Of a DNA stretch of 42,878 bases, positions 1-8,300 are shown one piece after another. Each line of letters opens with the position of its first letter. Positions within the stretch are counted from its first letter, which is position 1. This DNA is from Vicinamibacterales bacterium (GTDB lineage Bacteria > Acidobacteriota > Vicinamibacteria > Vicinamibacterales > Fen-181). Under the pieces are notes generated by a model. That model saw only the letters and a program-made list of their open reading frames with translations, had not been told where the DNA came from and searched no databases. Location of the stretch: the NCBI GenBank assembly GCA_036504215.1, contig DASXVO010000060.1, positions 1-42,878 of the forward strand, given 5' to 3'. A program made the translations under genes and the position numbers.

Positions 1-13
1 CGCCTGTCGCGAG

Positions 14-32
14 GACGGGCGAGACGCCCGTC
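14..32. repeat. dispersed palindrome, 8-bp stem
   Basis: GACGGGCG and CGCCCGTC pair around a 3-nt AGA loop. The same palindrome (ACGGGCG, TCT, CGCCCGT on this strand, hence opposite orientation) occurs three times at 25.9 kb, so this is a copy of a dispersed REP-like element. The sequence just after it (GTCCCACTCGGC) matches what follows the minus-strand copies (GTGCCACTCAGCC), so the homology extends beyond the palindrome. Confidence 0.75.
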
Positions 33-41
33 CCACTCGGC

Positions 42-167
42 ATGAGCGTGCCACTCGGCATGAGCGTGCCACTCGGCATGCCCGTGCCCCTCGGCATGCC
101 CGTGCCCCTCGGCATGCCCGTGCCCCTCGGCATGAGCGTGCCACTCGGCATGCCCGTGCCCCTCGGG
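42..167 (+). repeat. seven tandem copies of an 18-bp repeat
   Basis: Seven head-to-tail 18-bp units occur in two flavours, ATGAGCGTGCCACTCGGC (units 1, 2, 6) and ATGCCCGTGCCCCTCGGC (units 3, 4, 5, 7). A related unit, ACGCCCGTCCCACTCGGC, lies immediately upstream at 24-41 inside the right arm of the palindrome. The repeat therefore seems to have expanded from that arm. Translation would give repeated M-S/P-V-P-L-G hexapeptides, but the reading frame has no other support and runs into the next gene out of frame, so I do not call a protein. The remaining stretch to 271 holds nothing else I can support apart from the ribosome-binding site of the next gene. Confidence 0.85.
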
Positions 168-271
168 ACGCCCGGCGTCTGTGATATTCTTCGCCCGCCC
201 CTCTCGCCCCTCGTGTATGCCAGGTTCCGCCTGACTGCGTGCGTCTCGCCTTTCTTCCAGGAGGCTTGGTC

Positions 272-874
272 ATGATTCGCTCGCTCCGCCCGTCGCTGCT
301 GTTGTTTCTCGTCGCGTGCCTGATGGCCTTGATGGCGATGCCGCTCGTCGCGCAGCCGGCCAAGTCACCGAAGGCGCAGGCGCCCGTGCTCCTGACCTCG
401 TGCGGACAGAGCCCGGGGCCGGTGAAGGTCAAGGCGTTCCTGCAGCGCCTGCAGATCGACTACGACATGAAGGACACGGCCACGGTGGCCGACCTGGGCG
501 CCAAGCCTTACAAGACCCTCATCATCGTGACCGGCAGCAGCCTGAAGGGGATGGGCGGCGCCGGCGTGTCCATCGACGATGAGCTGAAGCGGACGACGGC
601 GCTGATTGCCGAAGCGAAGAAGCGCGGTCTGACGATCATCGGGGCGCACGTCGAGGGGATGGAGCGGCGCGCGAAGAATGCGGCGCCCGGTGACAATTCC
701 GACGAGATGTCGATCGACGCGGTGTGTCCGAAGTCGGCGTTCCTGATCGTCCGCAAGGACGGTGACGAGGACGGCCGCTTCACGGCGCTGTCGAAGAAGA
801 CCAACGTGCCGGTGATCTTCTTCGAGAAGAACCTCGAGCTCAGTGACGTCCTGAAGAACGTCTTCGGCAAGTAG
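272..874 (+). CDS. secreted DUF6305-like protein
   Basis: This is a 200-residue exported protein. The ATG at 272 is preferred over the upstream in-frame ATG at 239 because AGGAGG lies about 7 nt upstream and translation then opens directly with a signal peptide (MIRSLRPSLLLFLVACLMAL, cleavage near AQPA). The mature part begins with a strand ending LLTSCGQSPG, then alternates strands and helices (TLIIVTGSS, TIIGAHVEG, VPVIFFEKN), a small alpha/beta fold that resembles the DUF6305 family as I remember it. I see no catalytic motif. The stop is 11 bp before the permease start, so the two are probably co-transcribed, and a periplasmic substrate-handling role for that permease is possible but inferred. 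The function is unknown; the family assignment is moderate. Confidence 0.75.
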   Translation: MIRSLRPSLLLFLVACLMALMAMPLVAQPAKSPKAQAPVLLTSCGQSPGPVKVKAFLQRLQIDYDMKDTATVADLGAKPYKTLIIVTGSSLKGMGGAGVSIDDELKRTTALIAEAKKRGLTIIGAHVEGMERRAKNAAPGDNSDEMSIDAVCPKSAFLIVRKDGDEDGRFTALSKKTNVPVIFFEKNLELSDVLKNVFGK

Positions 875-885
875 GGAGCGTCGCC

Positions 886-2181
886 GTGAGCATGTTCACG
901 CAGGCCGGCATCGTCCTGGCCACCATGGTGGCCGTCTATGTCGTCGTGCGCGCCTTCCGCGTGTCCACGGAACTGGCGATGTTCGGCGCCGCCCTCGGCG
1001 GCGCCACGGTCGCCGGCTTCGGGTTTCCCGCCCGTCACGTGGCCGAAGGCGCCGCCACCTATCTCGACATCAACCTGATCTTCGTGACGGCCACGCTCTT
1101 CATGAACCTCCTGAAGGAGTCCGGAGGCGTGGCGTTCGTCGTCAGGGCGATCCTGAAGGGGTTCCACCGCAGCCGCGCGCTGCTGCTTGTGTTGCTGACG
1201 ATCCTGCTGCTGGTGCCCGGTGCGCTGACCGGCGCGGGCAGCGTCACGGTCCTGGTCGCCGGATCGCTCGTCGCCGTCGTGCTGCACTACATGGGAATTC
1301 CGAAGCACAAGGCGGCGGCGATCATCTTTCTCAACGCGGGTCTGAGCGCGGCGGCGCCGCCGGTCAGCCTCTGGGCGATGATGACGGCCGCCGGCGTCAA
1401 CATGCCCTACGTCGGCTTCTTCTGGCCGTTGATGCTGCCGTGTCTGATCGCGGCCCTGCTCACGAGCTTCATTCTCGGCTGGAGGAGCGAGGGGGCGACG
1501 GACGTCACCAAGGCGCTCGAGGAATTGCCAGAGCCGCCCCCCGGCATGGCGTGGTGGCGGGTGCTGTTGCCCTTTGTCGTCTTCGCAGGGCTCGTCTGGA
1601 TGGCGCGGCAGTGGCCGTTCTCCACGCCGATTCTCGGCCTGCCGCTGATGTTCGCGGCAGCCGCGCTGACGTCGTACCTGCTGTCGCCGGTGCGCCTCCA
1701 GTTCTTCAAGATCTCGCGGGACACCGTGGAGCAACTGCTCCCGCTGCTCGGCACGCTGACGTGCGCCGGGATCCTCGTCGAGGTCATGACGCTCACCGGG
1801 GCCCGCGGACTGCTCGCCGTCACGGCAGTCACGCTGCCGATCTGGGTGGTCTACGCCACGCTCTTCCTGGTGCTGCCGGTCTCGGAATCGGTGCTGATGT
1901 GGGGCGCCGCGCCGGTCATCGGCGTGCCGCTGGTGTTGCTGTTCAACAACCGCGGCCTCGATCCGATCGTCGCGCTGGCTGGCATGAGCATCATCTGGCC
2001 GCTCGGCGATGCGCTGCCGCCGACGGCCATCATCGGGCGCCTGACGGTTGACGTGGTGGGTCACAAAGGCTCGTACGGCCAGTTCCTGCGCGCCTGCCTC
2101 GTACCGGCGCTGATCATCATCGTCATGGGAACGCTGATGGTGATCTATTCGAAGAAGCTGTCGTTCCTGACGGGGTTGTAG
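886..2181 (+). CDS. DctM-like (ion-transporter superfamily) membrane permease
   Basis: This 431-residue protein is almost entirely hydrophobic, with about 11-12 predicted membrane spans. The layout and short motifs (GALTGAGSVTVLV near residue 110, followed by a re-entrant-looking LSAAAPPVSLWAMMTAAG, and a pseudo-repeat in the second half with LGDALPPTAIIGRL) resemble the TRAP large subunit DctM and its ion-transporter relatives, which import organic acids using a sodium or proton gradient. No DctP binding protein or DctQ small subunit of normal length is beside it; a 50-residue membrane protein and a DUF6305-like secreted protein flank it instead. It starts with GTG, 11 bp after the previous stop. 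The substrate is unknown; the neighbouring M14 and C69 hydrolases suggest an amino-acid, peptide or acyl-amino-acid product. Confidence 0.7.
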   Translation: MSMFTQAGIVLATMVAVYVVVRAFRVSTELAMFGAALGGATVAGFGFPARHVAEGAATYLDINLIFVTATLFMNLLKESGGVAFVVRAILKGFHRSRALLLVLLTILLLVPGALTGAGSVTVLVAGSLVAVVLHYMGIPKHKAAAIIFLNAGLSAAAPPVSLWAMMTAAGVNMPYVGFFWPLMLPCLIAALLTSFILGWRSEGATDVTKALEELPEPPPGMAWWRVLLPFVVFAGLVWMARQWPFSTPILGLPLMFAAAALTSYLLSPVRLQFFKISRDTVEQLLPLLGTLTCAGILVEVMTLTGARGLLAVTAVTLPIWVVYATLFLVLPVSESVLMWGAAPVIGVPLVLLFNNRGLDPIVALAGMSIIWPLGDALPPTAIIGRLTVDVVGHKGSYGQFLRACLVPALIIIVMGTLMVIYSKKLSFLTGL

Positions 2182-2249
2182 CGCAGGGGACAGGCGGATA
2201 GGGCGGATAGACGGGAAGGCTGCAGGCTGCAAGCGATAGGGTGTTCTCC

Positions 2250-2402
2250 ATGCCCATTGTCACCATCTTCTACTACGTGCTCGTCGCCTTCATCTCGGCG
2301 ATTCTGGTCGTCAACCTGCTGAAGTCACGGAAGTGGGAGCGCGACGTGCTCTACGTGCTCGTGCTGATTCCCTTCCTGCTCCGGCTGCTCCGCCTGAAGT
2401 GA
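2250..2402 (+). CDS. 50-residue membrane protein
   Basis: An ATG at 2250 opens a 50-codon frame ending in TGA at 2400-2402. It encodes two hydrophobic segments (about residues 3-22 and 34-48) separated by a charged linker, KSRKWERD. The second segment ends in a basic tail (LLRLLRLK). It sits between the permease and the M14-type hydrolase on the same strand, 9 bp before the next ATG. The GAGG ribosome-binding site of the downstream gene overlaps this gene's stop codon, which is what one expects of a translated gene in an operon. By position it could be a small accessory subunit of the permease (compare DctQ), but it is much shorter than known small subunits. No family is recognised. Confidence 0.6.
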   Translation: MPIVTIFYYVLVAFISAILVVNLLKSRKWERDVLYVLVLIPFLLRLLRLK

Positions 2403-2411
2403 GGTGACATC

Positions 2412-3572
2412 ATGACCGGTCGCCTCCTGGCGCAGAAGACCATCATCCTCGGCCTTGGCATCGTGCTGCTCGCCACGTCGGGCGCCAGCTTCTACAAGAG
2501 CCGCCGGCTTCCGGAGCCGGTGGTTCTCGGTCCGGGCATCACGGACGTCAAGCGCCTCGCCGATTACTTCGAACCCCTGCGATCCACGGAGAACGACTGC
2601 AACATCTACGTGCTCGACAGTCATCAACCCGGTGCGACGATGATGATCTTCGGCGGGTCGCATCCGGAGGAGCCGGCGGGCCGGCTTGCGGCGTGGCTGC
2701 TGGCCGAGAACGCCGTGGTCCAGAAGGGCCGCCTGATCGTCGTGCTCAGCACGAATCGCAGCGCGACGACGTCGACGCGGCTCGGTGGCGCCTATCCGCC
2801 CGATTTCTCGATCAAGACCAGCTGGGGCGAGCGGACGTTCCGCATGGGGGACCGCTGGACCAATCCGCTGGACCAGTGGCCGGACCCCGAGGTGTTCTTC
2901 CACTACCCGAGCGGGCAGCAGCTTGCCTACGTCGATGTTCGGAACGTCAACCGCACGTGGCCCGGCCGGCCCGACGGCACGCTCACCGAGCAGACGTCGT
3001 ACGCCTTCATGCAGGTGATCGCACGCGAGAAGGTGGACATCGCGATCGACCTCCACGAAGCCGAGCTGCAGTATCCCGTGATCAGCACGATCGTCACGCA
3101 CCAGCGCGGACAGGACATGGCGACGATGGTGGCGATGACGCTCACCGACATGGAAGGCTTCAAGATCGGCACCGAGTTCTCGCCGAAGAACCTCCACGGG
3201 CTCTCGCACCGCGAAATCGGCGATTTTTCGCCGGCCGTGTCGCTGCTCTTCGAAGCGCCCGAGCCGTTCCTCGACGCGACGCGCGGCATCACCAGCCGCG
3301 AGCAGTTGCTGACGGGGAAGGATGAATTCGTCGTGAAGGCGGGGCAGCACGGCCTGTTGTTCGAGAAGATCGACGAGAAGGGCTGGCCGATCGGCGTCCG
3401 GGTCGGCCGCCACACCTCGTCGATTGCACAGGTCGCGGAGACGTGGACCGAGGATCACCGCGACAGGCCCCTCGTGCTGAGCGGCGTCCCGCGCTACAAG
3501 GACCTCATCGACCATGGCGTCGGGTTCTACCTGCACGATCCAAGGAAGGCCACGAAGGTCGTGTACGAATAG
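2412..3572 (+). CDS. M14/AstE-type zinc carboxypeptidase or deacylase
   Basis: This is a 386-residue protein with an N-terminal hydrophobic anchor or signal (about residues 9-25). The zinc site of the M14 / succinylglutamate desuccinylase fold is visible: H84 and E87 in GGSHPEEPAG, and H215 in DLHEAE. N180-R181 in VNRTWPG match the substrate-carboxylate binding Asn-Arg of the family, and E281 in SLLFEAPEP is a good candidate for the general base. It should hydrolyse a C-terminal peptide bond or an N-acyl amino acid in the periplasm. The start is supported by GAGG 7 nt upstream of the ATG. Neighbours (permease upstream, C69 dipeptidase 12 bp downstream) fit peptide or acyl-amino-acid use. The exact substrate cannot be read from the sequence. 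Confidence 0.8.
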   Translation: MTGRLLAQKTIILGLGIVLLATSGASFYKSRRLPEPVVLGPGITDVKRLADYFEPLRSTENDCNIYVLDSHQPGATMMIFGGSHPEEPAGRLAAWLLAENAVVQKGRLIVVLSTNRSATTSTRLGGAYPPDFSIKTSWGERTFRMGDRWTNPLDQWPDPEVFFHYPSGQQLAYVDVRNVNRTWPGRPDGTLTEQTSYAFMQVIAREKVDIAIDLHEAELQYPVISTIVTHQRGQDMATMVAMTLTDMEGFKIGTEFSPKNLHGLSHREIGDFSPAVSLLFEAPEPFLDATRGITSREQLLTGKDEFVVKAGQHGLLFEKIDEKGWPIGVRVGRHTSSIAQVAETWTEDHRDRPLVLSGVPRYKDLIDHGVGFYLHDPRKATKVVYE

Positions 3573-3584
3573 GTGAAGAGAGCT

Positions 3585-5297
3585 ATGAGACCGAGAACAA
3601 TCCTGATTCCGACATTCGTGCTGTTGTGTTCGACACTCGTGATGACCGCGGGACGGCAGGCGCCGCCACAGTCGAAGGCGATGGGCAGTTCACTGGCGAA
3701 GATCTGCCTGCGGCCCGAGTTGCTGCCGGCGGACGCCGATGTCGCCGATCTCTGCGATCACTGCACGTCCGTGCCCGTCGGCAAGGACGCGTCGGCGGAC
3801 GGCGGCACGCTGACGACGCACTCGTGCGACGGCCACTACGAATTCCAGATCCACATCGTCGCCGGCAAGAAGTCCCCGAAAGGGACGATGCGCCCGGTGA
3901 TGAAGGGAGGCGGCTACGGGCAGGATCGCCCGCAGGCCGTCAAAGTCGGTGAGATTCCAGAGGTCGAGCAGACCTTCACCCGCTACGACGCCTCGTACTC
4001 GTTCATGAACGAGAAGCAGGTCGGCATCGGCGAGACGACGATCGGCGGGCGCCGCGAGCTCTTCAACGACGAGGGGTGGTTCGACATCATGGAACTCGAG
4101 CGCGTCGCGCTCGAGCGTGCGTCCACCGCGCGCGAAGCGATCACGATCATGGGCGAGCTCGCCGAGAAGTACGGCTACGGCGACGGCGGCGAGTGCCTTA
4201 CGGTGATCGATCCGAAGGAAGCGTGGCAGTTCGAGATTTTCGGCGCGGGTGCCGTCGAGAAGGGCGCCGTGTGGGCCGCGAAGCGGATCCCGGACGGCGA
4301 GGTCGGCGTCAGCGCGAATCACTCGCGCATCTCGACGCTCGACCTGAAGGATCCGAACTACAACCTGGCTTCGGCGAGCGTCCTCAAGGTGGCCGAGGAT
4401 CTCGGCTTCTGGAAGAAGGGCGAGCCCTTCTCCTACCGCAAGGCCTACGGCGGCACGCCGACGCTCGGCAGCACGCGGCGCGAGTGGCGGGTGTTCAACA
4501 TCCTGGCGCCGTCGGTGAAGCTCGACCCGTGGGACCTGGACCTGCCGTTCTCGGTGAAGCCCGACAAGAAGGTGACGCCCCAGGACCTGATGCGGATTCA
4601 CCGCGACTCGTATGAAGGCACCGAGTTCGACATGACCAAGGGGCCGGCCGCTGGACCGTTCGGCAACCCCAACCGCTTCGGCACCGGCGCTCGGCCGCCC
4701 GAGGGCTACATGGGCTGGGAGCGGTCGATCTCGATCTTCCGCTGCTCGTACGCCACGGTGATCCAGTCGCGCGGCCACCTGCCGGCGTGGATTGGCGGTC
4801 TCGTGTGGTTCGCCGAGGACGATCCGAAGACCTCGGTCTACATGCCCCTCTACGCGGGCGCGACGAAGCTGCCCGAGTCGGTGCAGATCGGCACGCGCGC
4901 GGCGATCGATCGCAAGGCGGCGTGGTGGGCGTTCGACTTCGTGAGCAACTGGGCGAACCTTCGCTGGAACGCGATGCACAAGGACATCCGCGCCAGGGGC
5001 GACGCCATCGAGAAGGGGTTCTTCGACCAGCAGGCAGACGTCGAGAAGAAGGCGCTCGAGCTGTATCAACAGGACCCGGCCAGGGCTCGCGAGTATCTCA
5101 CCGACTACACCAACACGATGGTGCAGAAGACCGTCGAGGAATGGTGGAAGTTCTCGGACTTCATGATCGCGAAGTACAACGACGGCTACATCAACGAGAA
5201 CGGCCACGAGAACTCGGTCGGGTACCCGAAGGACTGGCTCGACATGGTCGGGTTCGGAAAGACCAGGATTCTGAAGGCGGGCGAGAAGCAGCAATAG
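3585..5297 (+). CDS. C69-family dipeptidase (PepD-like)
   Basis: This 570-residue secreted hydrolase belongs to the N-terminal-nucleophile C69 family. The diagnostic block DHCTSVPVGKDASADG places the nucleophile at Cys60 when counted from the ATG at 3585. In the family this Cys becomes the N-terminus after propeptide removal, so the first 59 residues would be signal peptide plus propeptide. The frame is open from a GTG at 3573, but that codon lacks a ribosome-binding site, whereas GAAGAGAG precedes the ATG and a signal peptide (MRPRTILIPTFVLLCSTLVM) follows it. Later conserved stretches (GIGETTIGGR, GEGGEC-like GDGGECLTVIDP, VSANHSRIS) also fit the family. It probably cleaves dipeptides in the periplasm. 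It is the last enzyme of the presumed operon beginning at 272. Confidence 0.88.
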   Translation: MRPRTILIPTFVLLCSTLVMTAGRQAPPQSKAMGSSLAKICLRPELLPADADVADLCDHCTSVPVGKDASADGGTLTTHSCDGHYEFQIHIVAGKKSPKGTMRPVMKGGGYGQDRPQAVKVGEIPEVEQTFTRYDASYSFMNEKQVGIGETTIGGRRELFNDEGWFDIMELERVALERASTAREAITIMGELAEKYGYGDGGECLTVIDPKEAWQFEIFGAGAVEKGAVWAAKRIPDGEVGVSANHSRISTLDLKDPNYNLASASVLKVAEDLGFWKKGEPFSYRKAYGGTPTLGSTRREWRVFNILAPSVKLDPWDLDLPFSVKPDKKVTPQDLMRIHRDSYEGTEFDMTKGPAAGPFGNPNRFGTGARPPEGYMGWERSISIFRCSYATVIQSRGHLPAWIGGLVWFAEDDPKTSVYMPLYAGATKLPESVQIGTRAAIDRKAAWWAFDFVSNWANLRWNAMHKDIRARGDAIEKGFFDQQADVEKKALELYQQDPARAREYLTDYTNTMVQKTVEEWWKFSDFMIAKYNDGYINENGHENSVGYPKDWLDMVGFGKTRILKAGEKQQ

Positions 5298-5382
5298 CCA
5301 GAGGTCAAGTTCCCGGCCGCTCCGGCCGATATCACGTAGTGACATCTCAGGCCTGAGGTGTCCATGCGCGGCGGAGGCGAGA

Positions 5383-8300
5383 GTGGTCGGGAACAGGCAG
5401 AAGGCGGTAGGTTGGAACGCGAGAGGCCGGGCCGCCCGGACGCGGCGACGGGGCCTGTTCGCGATGGGCGTCTGGCTCGTCCTCACCGCCACCGTCCGCC
5501 CCGCCGCCGCGCTCGACCCGCGGATCGGCCTCACGCAGTTTCATACCCTCACCTGGCAGATCGAGAACGGACTCCCACAGAACAGCGTCCAGGCGGTGCT
5601 GCAGAGCCGCAGCGGCTACCTCTGGCTCGGCACGCAGGCAGGCCTGGCCCGGTTCGACGGCGTCCGCTTCGTCGTCTTCGACCGATCGAACACGCCCGCG
5701 TTCCAGCGCGAGAACGTGCGCGCGCTCGCCGAGGACCGCGACGGTGCGATCTGGATCGGGACCGACTCGGGTGTCCTTCGCTACCGGAATGAACGGTTCA
5801 CTCGACTCGGCACGGCCGACGGGCTGCCGAACGAGCAGGTGCGCTCGCTGCTCGTCGACCATCGGGGCGTGCTCTGGGCCGGGACGCTGTCGGGTGTGTG
5901 CCAGATCCGCAACGGGAAGGTCGACGTCAGTGCGGCGGCGTCCGGATCGCCCAACCAGGCGACGCTCCGCATCGACGAATCGCGCGACGGCACGGTCTGG
6001 TTCGCGACGGCAAACGGTCTCTATCTCTACCGCCAGGATCACTTCGAACGGCTCGGCCTGGCCGACGGGCTGCCGGACCTCGTGGTGTTCGACGTGCACC
6101 AGGACCGCGACGGCGTGGTGTGGATCGGCACCAGCCGCGGCCTCGCGCGGATGGCCGGCGACCGACGTATTGCCCTCTCGCCGTTGCCGGTGGACGACTC
6201 GGTCCACACAATCTGGGAAGACCGCGAAGGCACGCTCTGGCTCGGCCTCGAACGCCGGGGCATTGCGCGCGTGCAGAAGGGGCGATTCGAAATTTGCGGC
6301 AAGGCACAGGGGCTGGCCGGGAACTACGCCGTGGACTTCCTGGAAGACCGCCACGGCAACATGTGGGTCGGCCTGTTCGACGCCGGTCTCGTCTGCCTGC
6401 GCCAGACGCCGTTCTCGGGTTTCGGCGTCCGCGAGGGACTGCCGAGCGACGATGTGCAGACCATCCTGCAATCGAGCGACGGGACGGTGTGGATTGGCAG
6501 CAACGGCGGGGGCTTGTCGGCCACTGCCAACGGGCAGGTCCGGACGTTCACCGCGAAGCAGGGCCTGGCCGACGACATCATCATGGCGCTCGGCGAGGAC
6601 CGCGACGGCACGCTGTGGGTCGGGACGCCGCTCGGGCTGAGCCGCATCCGGCGCGGCCGGATCGAGACCCTACCCGACCCTGACCACGTCCTGCAGGGCG
6701 GCGTCCGAGCCGTGGCGATCTCCGCTGAGGGCGCGCTCTGGATCGGGACGAACGCCGGTGGGCTCTGTGCATTGAGCGGAGGGCGGCTCCAGGCCGTGCG
6801 GTTGGCCGGCGATCCGGTCTCGCCGGGTATCCAGGCTCTGCTGCTCGCCCGAAACGGCGTCCTGTGGGTCGGCGGGTCGCGTGGCCTGACACGGATCCAG
6901 GACGGAAGGGCGAAGACGTTCACGACGGCTGACGGCCTCGGCGACAATTTCGTCCTGTCGCTCTTCGAAGACGAGAAGGGCGCAATCTGGGCTGGCACCT
7001 TCGGTGGCGGCTTGAACCGGGTGAAGGACGGCATCAGAACCATCGCCGTTCGTGAGGGACTGTACGACGCCGCGGTCTTCACCATCCTCGACGACGGAGC
7101 CGGCAACTTCTGGATGTCGTGCAACAAGGGCATCTACAAAGTCGCGAAGGCCGACCTCGACGCGGTGGCAGATGGCCGCCGTGGACACCTCGACTCCATC
7201 GGGTACGGTGTGGCCGACGGGCTTCGTGGGGCCGAGGGCAACGGCGGGTCACAGCCGTGCGCGTGGCGGATGCGCGACGGCCACCTGTGGTTCGCCGGGA
7301 TTCGCGGTGCGGTCATCGTGGACCCGAAACCGATGGTGGTCGCGCCGCCGCCGCCGCTGCTGGAGCAGGTGTCCTACGATCGACGGGTGGTGGATCCGAC
7401 CAACGGCATGGTGTTGCCGCCGGGATCCGGGCAGTTGGAATTCCAGTACACGGCGCTCGATTTCAGGGCGCCTCAAGGCGTGCAGTTCCGCTACCGGCTG
7501 GAGGGATTCGACTCCGAGTGGGTGGATGCCGGCACCCGGCGCACGGCGTTCTACACGAACGTGCCGCCCGGCTCGTACGCCTTCCACGTGTCGGCGCGGA
7601 ACAAGGACGGGAGCTGGAATCCCCGCGCGGCAACCCTGGCCTTCCGGTTGCGCCCGCACTACTACCAGGCCGCCTGGTTCTACGTGCTCTGCATCATCGT
7701 CGCGCTGCTGGGCGCGACGGGGATCTACGGCCTGCGGGTGCGGGGCATGAAGGCGCGCCAGCGGCGGCTCGCACACCTGGTGGACAAGCGCACCCACGCA
7801 CTGCGCGTCGAGATCGAAGGGCGGCGCCAGACGCAGATCCGCCTCGAGGAAGAGATCGCCGAGCGGAGGCAGGTCCAGGAGGAATTGGCCAGGGCCATGG
7901 CGCGCGCGGAGGCGGCCAACCAGGCCAAAGGCACGTTCCTCGCCAACATGAGCCACGAGATCAGGACACCGATGAACGGCATTCTCGGCATGACCGAACT
8001 GCTGCTCGACACGCCGATGTCGGCCGACCAGCGCGACCAGCTCGACATGGTCCGTGGATCCGCGCAGTCGCTCCTGACGGTCATCAACGACGTCCTGGAC
8101 TTCTCGAAGATCGACGCGGGCCGACTCGAGCTCGAGTCGCTCGCCTTCGGCCTGCGCGACCTGATCGACGACACGATGAGGTCGTTCGACGTGCTCGCCT
8201 CCGACCGAGGGCTGGATCTGACGTGGGCGGTGGACGAATCGGTGCCTGACACGGTGATCGGCGATCCCGGACGCATCCGCCAGGTGTTGAACAACCTGCT

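Noticed and set aside
42-275. Small protein with M-S/P-V-P-L-G hexapeptide repeats
   Set aside because: The frame follows from an 18-bp repeat lacking stops, has no ribosome-binding site, overlaps the start of the next gene out of frame, and the repeat derives from a non-coding palindrome.
508-2232. 574-codon minus-strand open frame opposite the DUF6305-like gene and the permease
   Set aside because: It is the antisense of two well-supported genes in GC-rich DNA; the product is Arg/His/Gln/Asp-rich with no hydrophobic core and no motifs.
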